Positions 8,612 through 16,572 of a stretch of 40,917 nt of DNA are shown one piece after another (position 1 is the stretch's first letter; the number at the start of each line of letters is the position of its first letter). The notes below the pieces were generated by a model. It was not told the DNA's origin. It did not search any database and was given only the letters and a program-made list of their open reading frames with translations. The stretch comes from Chloroflexota bacterium (GTDB lineage: Bacteria; Chloroflexota; Anaerolineae; B4-G1): the NCBI GenBank assembly GCA_024232355.1, contig JAAEPW010000159.1, positions 1 through 40,917 on the forward strand, read 5' to 3'. Both the position numbers and the translations under genes were made by a program.

Positions 8612-9484
8612 TTACCTGCCCCTTCCTTTGGGATCCAATCTTTCCTGCAACCAATCACCGAGAAGGTTTATACCCATCACGGCAAACAGGATCGCTAGTC
8701 CGGGAAAGAGCGCGATCCACCAAGCGCTGGCGACGTGTTCTCGACCATCAGAAACGATTCGGCCCCACGTCGGAATAGAGGATGGAACACCCAGACCCAA
8801 GAAACTGAGAGAAGCCTCAAAAATAATCATATTGGCCACCAACAAAGTGACAATGACAATGATGGAAGCAGCCACATTGGGCAAGACGTGGCGCAAGACG
8901 ATGCGCGAGCTAGAACATCCAATGGAACGAGCGGCCCAGACGTATTGTTCCTCACGCACCGAAAGCACATTACCACGCACAACTCTAAAATAGTTGACCC
9001 AGGTAGTGACAGCCAGGACGACAATAAGATTGAACAAGCCCGGACCCAGCATCGCCACCACCGCAATCGCCAGGACAAGAAACGGAATGGCCTGTTGAAC
9101 ATCGCTTATCCGCGAGATGAGCGTGTCCAGCCCGCCCCCAAAGTAACCGGCGACGAGACCGAGAAACACACCAATAGCTCCCGACAGAAAAGCGGCTGAC
9201 AAGCCAATGATCAAAGAAATGCGTGAACCATGAATGATGCGACTGAGAACATCGCGACCCAGGCTGTCGGTACCCAAGAAATGTTCTGGATCACCATCCT
9301 GGACCCAAGCAGGCGGCGTCAAACGTTGGGCGATCTGCTGCTTGGCCGGGTCGTGGGGGCTGATCCAGGGAGCCAGAACAGCAACAACAACCGCAAACAA
9401 AACAATCAGCAAGCCCACCAATCCTGCAGGGTTGCGCCGGAGATGCTTGAGAATCACAAATTGCAGAGGCTGGTCGTCAGTCAT
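8612..9484 (-). CDS. ABC transporter permease, DppC/OppC type
   Basis: Inner-membrane subunit of an oligopeptide/nickel-type ABC importer. The 290-residue protein has an N-terminal OppC region (LRRNPAGLVGLLIVL, then APWISPHDP), the HFLGTDSLGRDVLSR motif and about six membrane helices. The EAA coupling loop is at AARSIGCSSSRIVLRHVLPN, and SLSFLGLGVP follows. The longer in-frame extension to 9547 overlaps the upstream gene deeply and lacks family similarity; the ATG at 9484 overlaps the DppB stop by eight bases, a coupling arrangement usual in these operons. Confidence 0.92.
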   Translation of the reverse strand: MTDDQPLQFVILKHLRRNPAGLVGLLIVLFAVVVAVLAPWISPHDPAKQQIAQRLTPPAWVQDGDPEHFLGTDSLGRDVLSRIIHGSRISLIIGLSAAFLSGAIGVFLGLVAGYFGGGLDTLISRISDVQQAIPFLVLAIAVVAMLGPGLFNLIVVLAVTTWVNYFRVVRGNVLSVREEQYVWAARSIGCSSSRIVLRHVLPNVAASIIVIVTLLVANMIIFEASLSFLGLGVPSSIPTWGRIVSDGREHVASAWWIALFPGLAILFAVMGINLLGDWLQERLDPKGRGR

Positions 9485-10394
9485 ACAACCGAATCCTGGG
9501 GTCGAGCCAGCTATACAGAATATCCATAAACAGATTGATGAGCACAACGATCAAAGACGTGATGAACACAAAAGATTGAATCACGGGGATATCCCGGTAA
9601 GAAATAGCGGTCACTGCCAAACGCCCCATACCCGGATATGCAAAGACTACTTCAGAGATCACGGCTCCCCCCAACAACCAACTCACCTGTATTCCAATAA
9701 TGGTCACCACTGGAATGGCGGCATTTTTCAGGGCGTGACGCATCACCAGTCGCGGAGGCAATCCTTTGCCACGCGCGGTGTAGATATAGTTTTCGTCCAA
9801 CACCTCCAGCAGGCTGGAGCGAAGCAAGCGCGTCACAGTCGCCACAGAAAAAGAGCCCGCAGTGATGGCTGGCAAGACCAAGCTCTGCCATCCCTGGGCC
9901 CCTGAGACGGGCAGCCACCGCAGCCGGACCGCGAAAACCATAATCAGAACCAGAGCCAACCAGAACCCGGGCACAGCCTGCCCCACGAGAACGAATACCC
10001 GGACACAAAGATCAAACAGGGAATCTTTCTTGAGCGCAGCACTGATTCCAGCAGGCAACGAAAAGATCAGCGTGACAAAAAGCGCAGCTGCCGTGAGTTT
10101 TATCGTGGCCGGCATCCGCTCCAGAACTAGAGACAGTGCGTCGGTGCGATAGTGATACGAATAGCCAAAATCGCCTCTCACCGCGCGGGAAAGAAAATAA
10201 ACGTATTGGACCGGAAGTGGGCGATCAAACCCCATCTCGTGACGAAAGGAGGCGATATCCTCTGGAGGCGTGTCGAGAGGCAAAAGTACCGCCACCGGGT
10301 CACCGCCCAGGTGCATGAGCAAAAAGACAACGACGGAAACCCCGACGATGACGATTGCACCATGAAAGGCACGTTGTAGAATGTATTTGCCCAT
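9477..10394 (-). CDS. ABC transporter permease, DppB/OppB type
   Basis: Partner permease of the DppC-like protein. The 305-residue protein starts MGKYILQRAFHG and shows LGGDPVAVLLP, the GFDRPLPVQYVYFLSRAVRGD-type periplasmic region (split here by family convention), six hydrophobic helices and the EAA loop TARGKGLPPRLVMRHALKN. It ends near DILYSWLDPRIRLYD, as the family does. I reject the upstream in-frame start at 10523 because it would run through a palindromic intergenic element and add an unrelated segment. The ribosome site before 10394 is weak. It lies 183 bases downstream of the binding-protein gene. Confidence 0.92.
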   Translation of the reverse strand: MGKYILQRAFHGAIVIVGVSVVVFLLMHLGGDPVAVLLPLDTPPEDIASFRHEMGFDRPLPVQYVYFLSRAVRGDFGYSYHYRTDALSLVLERMPATIKLTAAALFVTLIFSLPAGISAALKKDSLFDLCVRVFVLVGQAVPGFWLALVLIMVFAVRLRWLPVSGAQGWQSLVLPAITAGSFSVATVTRLLRSSLLEVLDENYIYTARGKGLPPRLVMRHALKNAAIPVVTIIGIQVSWLLGGAVISEVVFAYPGMGRLAVTAISYRDIPVIQSFVFITSLIVVLINLFMDILYSWLDPRIRLYD

Positions 10395-10456
10395 AAAAAG
10401 ATTTCTGGCCCTGTGCCCGTCACTATGACCCGGGGATTGCACATGGTGCTCTAAGC

Positions 10457-10527
10457 GGACGTGCCGTCCACTTTTCACGTATGTGGGTAGTGTACAAACT
10501 GAACCCACATACGAGGATGGCACGTCC
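10457..10527. repeat. Imperfect inverted repeat between binding-protein and permease genes
   Basis: Arms GGACGTGCCGTCC..ACGTATGTGGGT (10457-10488) and its complement at 10503-10527 are separated by 14 bases. The left arm carries an extra seven bases (ACTTTTC) in the middle. In the RNA this would form a long hairpin behind the binding-protein gene. Such a structure often stabilises the upstream message and lowers permease expression; it could equally be a small mobile palindrome. Confidence 0.75.
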
Positions 10528-10577
10528 CCTACGGGCGTGTTCCAAGCTACCTACCACGCAAGAATTCTCAAACCCCT

Positions 10578-12170
10578 TTACTCTGAGACCGAGATGCCAG
10601 ACACGATGATCGCCAAGAGTGGTGATGGCTGAAAGCCTTGGACGCGCGTGCCCAGCCCATAGACCTGCGTCGATGTAGAAAGATAGATGGCAAGTGGATC
10701 ATCGTGCATCAGTTGACTTGCTTTGGCGTAGAGCCTGACCCGCTCGTCCTGGTCCAACGTCGACTGCGCGCCATCAAGCAGTACCGTGACGTCTTCGTTG
10801 CAGTACCGAGTGATCCAGCCCGTGCAGGAGGCAAACAACCCGATGCTTTGTGGGTCGGGAGTGTTTCCCCAACGGGCCGCCCACAACATACTTTGCGTGC
10901 CGTCCATCCAGTTTTGATTGAACTGACCCAACTCGAACTCTTGAACCGTCGCTTGGACTCCAACTTCACTCAAGTAACCAGCCACAGCCTCGATCACATC
11001 AGTACGGCCAGCGGTGGTGGCGTCCAACATTGTCTCAAAACCGTCTGCATAGCCCGCTTCGGCCAGCAATTCCAGCGCTTTGCCAGGATCGTACTGGTAT
11101 GGTTCCACATCAGGATTGTAGCCCAAGTATCCCGGCCCGATGGGACTGGCGATGCGGGAACCATAGCCTCCCAGCAAATTCTCGATGATGGCGTCCACGT
11201 CCACCGCATAGTTGAGGGCCTGTCGCACTCGGACATCGTGCGTCGGAAAACTCTCATCGTCCGCGATAAAAAAGACATACGCAATCTGGAACGCCTCGTC
11301 GGCCACGATTGTCATTCCAGCAGACTCGACAGCGGCGATTTGGTCCGTGGACAGGTCTTGCATCACATCGATGCCGCCGGTCTCCAGTTCGGCCAGGCGG
11401 GTGGCGGCCTCAGGAATCGCGCGAAAGGTCACCGTCTCTACCTTGGGCATACCCTTGTAGCTGCCTTCCCAATAAACCTCGTTAGCAGTCAGAGTGATGT
11501 GATCGTCGGGCATCCACTCAACAAATTTAAAGGGGCCGGTGCCCACGGGAGCAGCAACGAATCCCTCCGCCCCCACCTCTTTAAAATACGCGGGCGGGAG
11601 CATGGCCAGACGGCTGGTCAAGCTGTCAAAAAGCGTCCCGTCCAGCTGGTTGAGCAATAGACGAATAGTATAATCATCCACGACCTCCACCGAGTCAATC
11701 GCCGTGAACTTGCTGCGATTGGGAGCCTCCTCCTCCATCAGGATACGCTCCACCGAGAACTTGACCGACTCGGCGTCAAAGGTCTCGCCGTTATGAAACG
11801 TCACGCCCTGGCGTAGCTCGAACTCTAGCGTACTAGTTCCCACTGCCGTCCAGGATAGCGCCAGGCCAGGCACCAAATTACCGTCAAAGTCCCGATCGAT
11901 CAAGTGATCAAAGAGAGCTTGCACAACAGACCAACCAGCCGCTTGATTGACATAGAACGGGTCCATACTCTCTGGATCCGCAGACAGGCCGACGGTAAGA
12001 GTTCCCGCGAACGGTAGCTCTGGGGGCGAGGGAACATTCGTTGGTAGGACATCCGTCGCAGCGGGTGCAACAGGTTCCTCCTCTGTGGGTACTGGTTCGG
12101 TACCCCCTCCACATGCGGCTACCATTGTTAGCAGCACCAACAGCCAAAGTACAGTCTCGATCCTTTTCAC
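10578..12170 (-). CDS. Solute-binding lipoprotein of an oligopeptide-type ABC importer (family 5)
   Basis: Extracytoplasmic binding protein, 530 residues. The best start is a GTG at 12170 with AGGAGG seven bases upstream. It gives a signal peptide MKRIETVLWLLVLLTMVAAC with lipobox V-A-A-C, after which the mature lipid-anchored chain begins. A Pro/Thr/Glu-rich linker follows (residues about 21-50), a style common in Chloroflexota. The SBP_bac_5 domain shows DPESMDPFYVNQ, LRQGVTFHNGETFDAESVKFS, PVGTGPFKFVEW and VRQALNYAVDVDAI. The upstream extension to 12242 lacks a signal-peptide logic and is rejected. Two permease genes follow, but no ATPase genes are in the window, so the transporter must use ATPases encoded elsewhere. 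Ligand not predictable (peptides, sugars and nickel chelates are all known). Confidence 0.92.
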   Translation of the reverse strand: MKRIETVLWLLVLLTMVAACGGGTEPVPTEEEPVAPAATDVLPTNVPSPPELPFAGTLTVGLSADPESMDPFYVNQAAGWSVVQALFDHLIDRDFDGNLVPGLALSWTAVGTSTLEFELRQGVTFHNGETFDAESVKFSVERILMEEEAPNRSKFTAIDSVEVVDDYTIRLLLNQLDGTLFDSLTSRLAMLPPAYFKEVGAEGFVAAPVGTGPFKFVEWMPDDHITLTANEVYWEGSYKGMPKVETVTFRAIPEAATRLAELETGGIDVMQDLSTDQIAAVESAGMTIVADEAFQIAYVFFIADDESFPTHDVRVRQALNYAVDVDAIIENLLGGYGSRIASPIGPGYLGYNPDVEPYQYDPGKALELLAEAGYADGFETMLDATTAGRTDVIEAVAGYLSEVGVQATVQEFELGQFNQNWMDGTQSMLWAARWGNTPDPQSIGLFASCTGWITRYCNEDVTVLLDGAQSTLDQDERVRLYAKASQLMHDDPLAIYLSTSTQVYGLGTRVQGFQPSPLLAIIVSGISVSE

Positions 12171-12294
12171 TTTTCTTCCTCCTATCGCGATTACTGCCCT
12201 GGCAATTTTCTCCCAGGCTCTTTTTTTTCTCCTGCCCTGCATTCTACACTATTTTTCCCCTTTCACCACTTTTTCCCATGCCACAGAAATAGAG

Positions 12295-12340
12295 AGAAAC
12301 CAGATTTTGTCTACAAACAGAGCGACATGATCTGGTTTCT
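12295..12340. terminator. Hairpin in the gap behind moaD, possible terminator
   Basis: AGAAACCAGAT (12295-12305) pairs with ATCTGGTTTCT (12330-12340) around a 24-base loop. It lies 100 bases past the moaD stop and 125 bases before the lipoprotein start, within a 269-base gap (12171-12439). The long loop and lack of a strong T-run make it a weak terminator candidate. On the minus strand a TAGAAT at 12241-12246 further down could be a -10 box for the transporter genes. Confidence 0.4.
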
Positions 12341-12439
12341 TACGGGTGATCTCGTCCAATTGGTAAAGCATATTGTGTGGCACTGGCTCAAGGAATGACT
12401 GACGACAACGGCATCAGCGAGCGAGGCTTTTGATTTCAG

Positions 12440-12724
12440 CTATCCTCCTGCCATCATTACCGCCAGCATCACGTTGTCACCATCTTGCAGGAGCGTGTCA
12501 AGTTGATCGCGTGTGACCCACTTTTCTCCATTGAGCAGTATCTGGACCACGGGGTCCAGTTTGCCTGTTACATCGTACAGCGCCTGTTTAGCTTTGCGGC
12601 CATACCGCACGACCAGATGTTCGATCAAATCGTTGACCGTTTCTCCCGCAAACTCTACCTCTAACTCCCGGCGACCAATAGCTTCGGGCAACACCGGCAA
12701 AAAGATCTTTAAATGTACCTTCAT
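12440..12724 (-). CDS. MoaD/ThiS-type ubiquitin-fold sulfur carrier
   Basis: A 94-residue beta-grasp protein ending in the diagnostic Gly-Gly (AVMMAGG), the site that becomes a thiocarboxylate when sulfur is loaded. Other family marks are VNDLIEHLVVRYG and VQILLNGEKW. MoaD supplies sulfur to the dithiolene of molybdopterin/tungstopterin. Its place as the last gene of a unit with a polyferredoxin, a LUD/CCG protein and an AOR paralogue fits tungstopterin supply for AOR-type enzymes. No MoaE, MoaA or MoeA gene is nearby, so the remaining pathway must be elsewhere. ThiS is less likely by context. Confidence 0.85.
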   Translation of the reverse strand: MKVHLKIFLPVLPEAIGRRELEVEFAGETVNDLIEHLVVRYGRKAKQALYDVTGKLDPVVQILLNGEKWVTRDQLDTLLQDGDNVMLAVMMAGG

Positions 12725-12761
12725 CAGTCCTCTTCCCTCATCCGATCTACCACGTTCTCCA

Positions 12762-13256
12762 CTATTTGGAAATTCGTCGAGCGCTCAACGTCTCTAGCAG
12801 ACAGCGACCTGCCACCCGCTTTTTGTCCATACTGACCATCGCCGGAGCCTTGTAGGTAAGCGCCCCAGGTTCACAAAAGCGCACACACCAAGGCTCGACG
12901 CCGCCACACAGGTCGCATTTGATGGACTGCCGCCGGTCTACGTCAAAGGTGGCCGCGCCAAAGGGACAGGCCACCGTACACATCCGGCAGCCCACACAGA
13001 GGTCATAGTCTACGACCAGCGCATCTGTATCCGCGTTGCGGGAGATGGCCTGCACTGGGCAGATGTTGGCACACGCCGGTTCCTCGCACTGCTGGCAGAT
13101 GATGGGCACGTCTACTCCGCCCCTTTCCTGCATAACGATTCGCACCGCCGACTTGGCCGGGTTGCATTCCTGTACGTGAGACAACGAGCAAGCCACTTCA
13201 CAATACCGGCAGCCGGTGCACTTTTCATAGTCTACGACGAGTATCTTGTTCATCAT
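12762..13256 (-). CDS. Polyferredoxin of the AOR-associated/DmsB-like type
   Basis: A 164-residue cytoplasmic electron carrier with sixteen Cys in four groups: CTGCRYCEVAC, CQQCEEPACANIC, CVGCRMCTVAC and CDLCGGVEPWCVRFC, enough for four [4Fe-4S] clusters. The start ATG at 13256 overlaps the stop of the LUD/CCG gene (ATGA), with AGGAG five bases upstream; a second ATG follows at once. A close paralogue (23715-24200) sits directly behind the full-length AOR, so both are probably electron partners of AOR-type enzymes. Here the neighbouring AOR is the deleted form. Confidence 0.92.
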   Translation of the reverse strand: MMNKILVVDYEKCTGCRYCEVACSLSHVQECNPAKSAVRIVMQERGGVDVPIICQQCEEPACANICPVQAISRNADTDALVVDYDLCVGCRMCTVACPFGAATFDVDRRQSIKCDLCGGVEPWCVRFCEPGALTYKAPAMVSMDKKRVAGRCLLETLSARRISK

Positions 13257-15298
13257 TTCGGCTCCTGGGAATAGGCTCGCCACAACAATTTGAGTGGGTG
13301 GACCACGTCCCGGCCCGACCCGGCCTGCATCTGCATCGCGCAGCCAGGACAGTTGGTGATGCCCAAGTCAAAGTCAGGCGACTCTAATTCCTGAAACAGA
13401 TAGCGCCCAATCTCACGCGACTCTTTCCGGTGCGTGCGACGCATCCCGAAAGAACCCGCCATCCCACAGCATCCCCGGTCGACGTTGACCGGCTCCATTC
13501 CCGGAACCAGATCGAGCAATTTTAAATTCTCCGGACCCAGGTCACGCACCCGCAAGTGACAGGGTGTGTGATACCCCGCCCGCAGATTCACTGGGGCAAA
13601 ATCAGTGTCCAATTCACCCTGTTGGTGCAACGCCCACAAAAAGTCGCTGACGTCCTCGGTCTGTTGCGCGACCAGCCGCACATCGTCGCTGTCTGGCAGC
13701 AGATAGGGCATATCGTGCTCCAACGACGACCCACAACTGGGGCAACTGACCAGAATCGTGTATCCCTCCCGCGCCAGCGGTCCAAATATCCGCAAGGTCC
13801 GTTGAGCGTACTGCTGGGCCAGTTTCTTGGCCCCGTAGGGAAAGCAAGCCACACCACAGCACTGGTGCTTTGGGACCAACACCTGGAAGCCGTTGCGCTC
13901 CAGGATACCTATAACCGCCCAACCCTGTTCTGGATCGGTAAAGTTGGCATAGCAACCAGGGTAGTAAACCACAGTACGGTCCAAAGCGGGACGAGACGAC
14001 CGGCGGTGATATTGTTTCAAGAATGTGTCGCGGTGAAAGGGAGGCAGCTTGCGCTCCCGGTCCATCTCTGAAACCCACTCCATCGGCAGGCGGGTCCACG
14101 GCCAACTGAACAGCCAGTTGCTCAACGGAGCGGTCAGGCTGGAAGCGTGGAACAGCGTGCCGATGCGACAGTAGAACTGATCCTGCCACCGGGTAGCGCC
14201 TGCCTCCGCCTTGGCCTCCGAGATCATAGCGGGCAGATTAATGTCGAGCGGGCAACGTGCTCCGCAGCGCCCGCAGGTGATACAATCTTGCAGCGAATCA
14301 TTGTCGCTCCGCAGAAAAGCCATCAAATAGTCGCGGGGCGTCCATCCCGTCTCCCGCCCATAATAGGGTTGGGTCGGACACTCGACCAGGCAATTCCGAC
14401 ATCCAATGCATAAAAACAGATCCCGGTAGCGGGGATCGCTCAGCCATGCGCGCCGGCCATTGTCGAGCAGAATGACGTGCATCGGCGCACGCACAGCATC
14501 CTGCACAGGGGATGCGGGAGTGAGCGCCCGCCCGGCGGGGATCTCACCTTTGCTGCTGCCCCCCCGGCGGGGAACGCCCAACGCCACGCCGAGCGCGCCA
14601 TAGCGGGCCTGAGATCGAGCTGTGAATGCCGCATCGTCCCTATTTCGCGTCACACGCTCCACACCGATCACCAGCACCACCTTGCTCGCCCGCCCCAGTA
14701 TCTCGGATATGTTGAACAGGTGCTGGACGAAAAAGACGGTCCCGTCCTCGGCAGAGATCACATTGACGCCCAGCACGCCGATATCGGCGGTGCGCTGGAC
14801 CGACGGGGTGATCGATTGAGGGCGAAAGGCATCCCAGGCGGCCTGGGGTGAGGAAAGTTCGATCTGCCAGTACCGCTCCACGCCCTGGTCTGGATGGATG
14901 AACTGCTCGTCATACGTATCCACCACCTCCAGGCCGTGTGCCTCCAGGTGAGGGCGCAGTTCGGCCACAGTGGTCGAGCGGTTGACCAACACGCGGCGGG
15001 ATGAACCGGCCAGCCGCGCGATCTCGTCCGCCGCTTCCTGCGCCGTTGTCGCATCCAGTGATGTCACGCCGTACCGCTCTTGCAACGTGTTAGTCAATTG
15101 GTCCAGCAACTCGTCCAAGTGTTCGACCGTGTCGAGGCGGGTGGCGCGCAAACGCTCGCACAAAGCATCTTCGTCTAGAGGTGGGGCCGCCTGATGCGGA
15201 CTGGTCAATCGTTCAGCCGCCCGCGCGCGCTTGGGCTGTGGATCGGGCATCATGAACCACACGGGTAGATGAGGCATTTGTCTCTCTGTTTTTGTCAT
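13253..15298 (-). CDS. LUD domain/two-cluster ferredoxin/two CCG domains fusion protein
   Basis: A 681-residue fusion. Residues 60-275 form a LUD (LutB/LutC-like) domain. A dicluster ferredoxin follows with C297, C300, C303, C307 and C339, C342, C345, C349. Two cysteine-rich CCG domains, as in HdrB/HdrD, GlpC and LutA, come last: C449, C480-C481, C519, C522 and C580, C610-C611, C650, C653. It thus combines parts that are separate subunits in lactate oxidation complexes. By family knowledge CCG domains bind unusual Fe-S centres or disulfide-reducing clusters. No flavin subunit is adjacent. It lies 11 bases downstream of the deleted AOR gene and overlaps the polyferredoxin gene by four bases, so the three probably act together in electron transfer. 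A second ATG at 15277 is a possible start. No membrane segment is evident. Confidence 0.85.
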   Translation of the reverse strand: MTKTERQMPHLPVWFMMPDPQPKRARAAERLTSPHQAAPPLDEDALCERLRATRLDTVEHLDELLDQLTNTLQERYGVTSLDATTAQEAADEIARLAGSSRRVLVNRSTTVAELRPHLEAHGLEVVDTYDEQFIHPDQGVERYWQIELSSPQAAWDAFRPQSITPSVQRTADIGVLGVNVISAEDGTVFFVQHLFNISEILGRASKVVLVIGVERVTRNRDDAAFTARSQARYGALGVALGVPRRGGSSKGEIPAGRALTPASPVQDAVRAPMHVILLDNGRRAWLSDPRYRDLFLCIGCRNCLVECPTQPYYGRETGWTPRDYLMAFLRSDNDSLQDCITCGRCGARCPLDINLPAMISEAKAEAGATRWQDQFYCRIGTLFHASSLTAPLSNWLFSWPWTRLPMEWVSEMDRERKLPPFHRDTFLKQYHRRSSRPALDRTVVYYPGCYANFTDPEQGWAVIGILERNGFQVLVPKHQCCGVACFPYGAKKLAQQYAQRTLRIFGPLAREGYTILVSCPSCGSSLEHDMPYLLPDSDDVRLVAQQTEDVSDFLWALHQQGELDTDFAPVNLRAGYHTPCHLRVRDLGPENLKLLDLVPGMEPVNVDRGCCGMAGSFGMRRTHRKESREIGRYLFQELESPDFDLGITNCPGCAMQMQAGSGRDVVHPLKLLWRAYSQEPK

Positions 15299-15309
15299 AG
15301 TGGCTACCT

Positions 15310-16161
15310 TTAACGAGATTTTAACTTTTGCTCCAAACTGTAAATCCGTTCACCGCATTCCAACAAATTCTGCTGATCGTACTCGACGCCAGTAGCCGTG
15401 GAGAGCAAAAGAGCCATACGTTCGAGGCCGATTTGCCCGGCGATGGCGAATTTGCACAAGCCCATGGCATCCGAGACCACATCTTGATTTTGAGATGGTG
15501 GCGTATCTGGGGCATTGATATTGTCACACTGCTTGTGATATTCTTCACAAGCCGCCATAAACGCTTCAGGATGGGCAATTTTGACGCCCCTGGTGCCGTG
15601 CATCACAATCGCTTTGAGGTTTTTAGAGTTTAGCACCGTGCTGCTGCCACTCTCATCAGCAGGGCCAACGGCGAAAACCTGCGCCGCCGAATCCCCTACT
15701 TCTACCCGCAGGCTATCATTTATCTCCCCCACGTCCCCGCCCAAAACATGACCGGCGTCCCGCAATTCCACCCAGTCGTTGTGGATGTGCAGGTAGACCG
15801 ATGTTTCCGAGCGACCCTTGACGACAATGATATCATAGCCAGCGTACTTGAGTTCCGCGCTCAAGTGGCCCTCGACATTGTCGTTGCCAGCGAAACCCGT
15901 AACGGGAGAGCGAGCCACCGAGATGGTGGCCCATCCCGAACCGGGAGCCAACGTCCCACTCAACGGGCCAGTCCCGATGCAGACAATGTTACCGGGGTCA
16001 TCAGGGTCAGTGACCGTGGAGTCAAACTCGTCGTACAGAATCTTGGAATTGAGTCCCCGACCACCCAGAAACATCCGCGCAAACGTCGGGTCCATCGGCT
16101 CTTTGACGATATCCCCTGTGGTCAAATCCACTCGCAGTATCTGCCCTGCCCAACCGTGCAT
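15310..16161 (-). CDS. Internally deleted aldehyde:ferredoxin oxidoreductase paralogue
   Basis: A 283-residue protein starting MHGWAGQILRVDLTTG, the classic AOR beginning, with GGAG eight bases upstream (an in-frame ATG at 16197 has a poor ribosome site). Residues 1-165 follow the AOR N-terminal domain. Compared with the 634-residue AOR at 24210-26114, about 16 residues are missing before NSKNLKAI (the AGRSGMGAVMG pterin-binding stretch), and some 270-280 residues are missing between about residues 212 and 227. This removes the CxxCxxxC cluster motif. The frame then resumes at VSDAMGLCKF, which aligns with the fourth cluster Cys (C510 in the intact AOR). It ends at SLEQKLKSR, losing the last ~75 residues. 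It should not bind the [4Fe-4S] cluster or tungstopterin normally. The frame is open and the operon intact, so it is either a repurposed non-catalytic AOR or a decaying gene with in-frame losses. Confidence 0.85.
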   Translation of the reverse strand: MHGWAGQILRVDLTTGDIVKEPMDPTFARMFLGGRGLNSKILYDEFDSTVTDPDDPGNIVCIGTGPLSGTLAPGSGWATISVARSPVTGFAGNDNVEGHLSAELKYAGYDIIVVKGRSETSVYLHIHNDWVELRDAGHVLGGDVGEINDSLRVEVGDSAAQVFAVGPADESGSSTVLNSKNLKAIVMHGTRGVKIAHPEAFMAACEEYHKQCDNINAPDTPPSQNQDVVSDAMGLCKFAIAGQIGLERMALLLSTATGVEYDQQNLLECGERIYSLEQKLKSR

Positions 16162-16224
16162 TTTTTGTCTCCAATTATCCATTTCACTACCGAACATTTT
16201 TCTCTCGCTACAAATAGAAACTAA

Positions 16225-16244
16225 AATTAGTGTGAATTCGTGGC
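16225..16244 (-). repeat. Single arm of dispersed repeat family C
   Basis: The minus strand reads GCCACGAATTCACACTAATT, nearly the same as the arms of the inverted repeat at 22608-22670. It lies in the 91-base gap between the thiamine-binding-protein gene and the deleted AOR gene. Confidence 0.55.
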
Positions 16245-16252
16245 AAAAATCC

Positions 16253-16558
16253 TCATTCCTCAGTCAACTTGGACTGAACGCTTTTGATCTTGTCATCCAT
16301 CGTCTGATCCCGGTCCACCCGCGTGCCCAGCTTGATCGTCGTGGTGATGCGGGGTGCCCCCATCTCGTGGACCACCTCGTGACAGCGTTTGACCGCGGCC
16401 ATAACCTCATCCCACTCCCCTTCGACATTCGTGCCATACGCGTGAAGCTGGGGAATCAAGCCAGCCTCCGTAAGAACGCGCTCGCAGGCAACGACGTATT
16501 GGGATACGGAGACGCCCACCCCGATAGGCACCAAGCAAAGATCCACAATGACTTTCAT
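16253..16558 (-). CDS. MTH1187/YkoF-family thiamine-binding protein
   Basis: A 101-residue small cytoplasmic protein of the MTH1187 (UPF0045) family, which folds as a ferredoxin-like domain and binds thiamine in characterised members. Family marks are VDLCLVPIGVGVSVSQYV at the N-terminus, HAYGTNVEGEWDEV in the middle, HEMGAPRITTTIKLGTR and a lysine-rich end. Length is typical. It starts 14 bases behind the reductive-dehalogenase-like gene and lies upstream of the deleted AOR gene, so it probably shares their transcript. Its part in this pathway is unknown. Confidence 0.85.
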   Translation of the reverse strand: MKVIVDLCLVPIGVGVSVSQYVVACERVLTEAGLIPQLHAYGTNVEGEWDEVMAAVKRCHEVVHEMGAPRITTTIKLGTRVDRDQTMDDKIKSVQSKLTEE

Positions 16559-16572
16559 ACGACGCCCCCACC

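Noticed and set aside
10638..11660. Plus-strand open frame of 340 codons
   Set aside because: Antisense to the solute-binding lipoprotein gene and without any motif.
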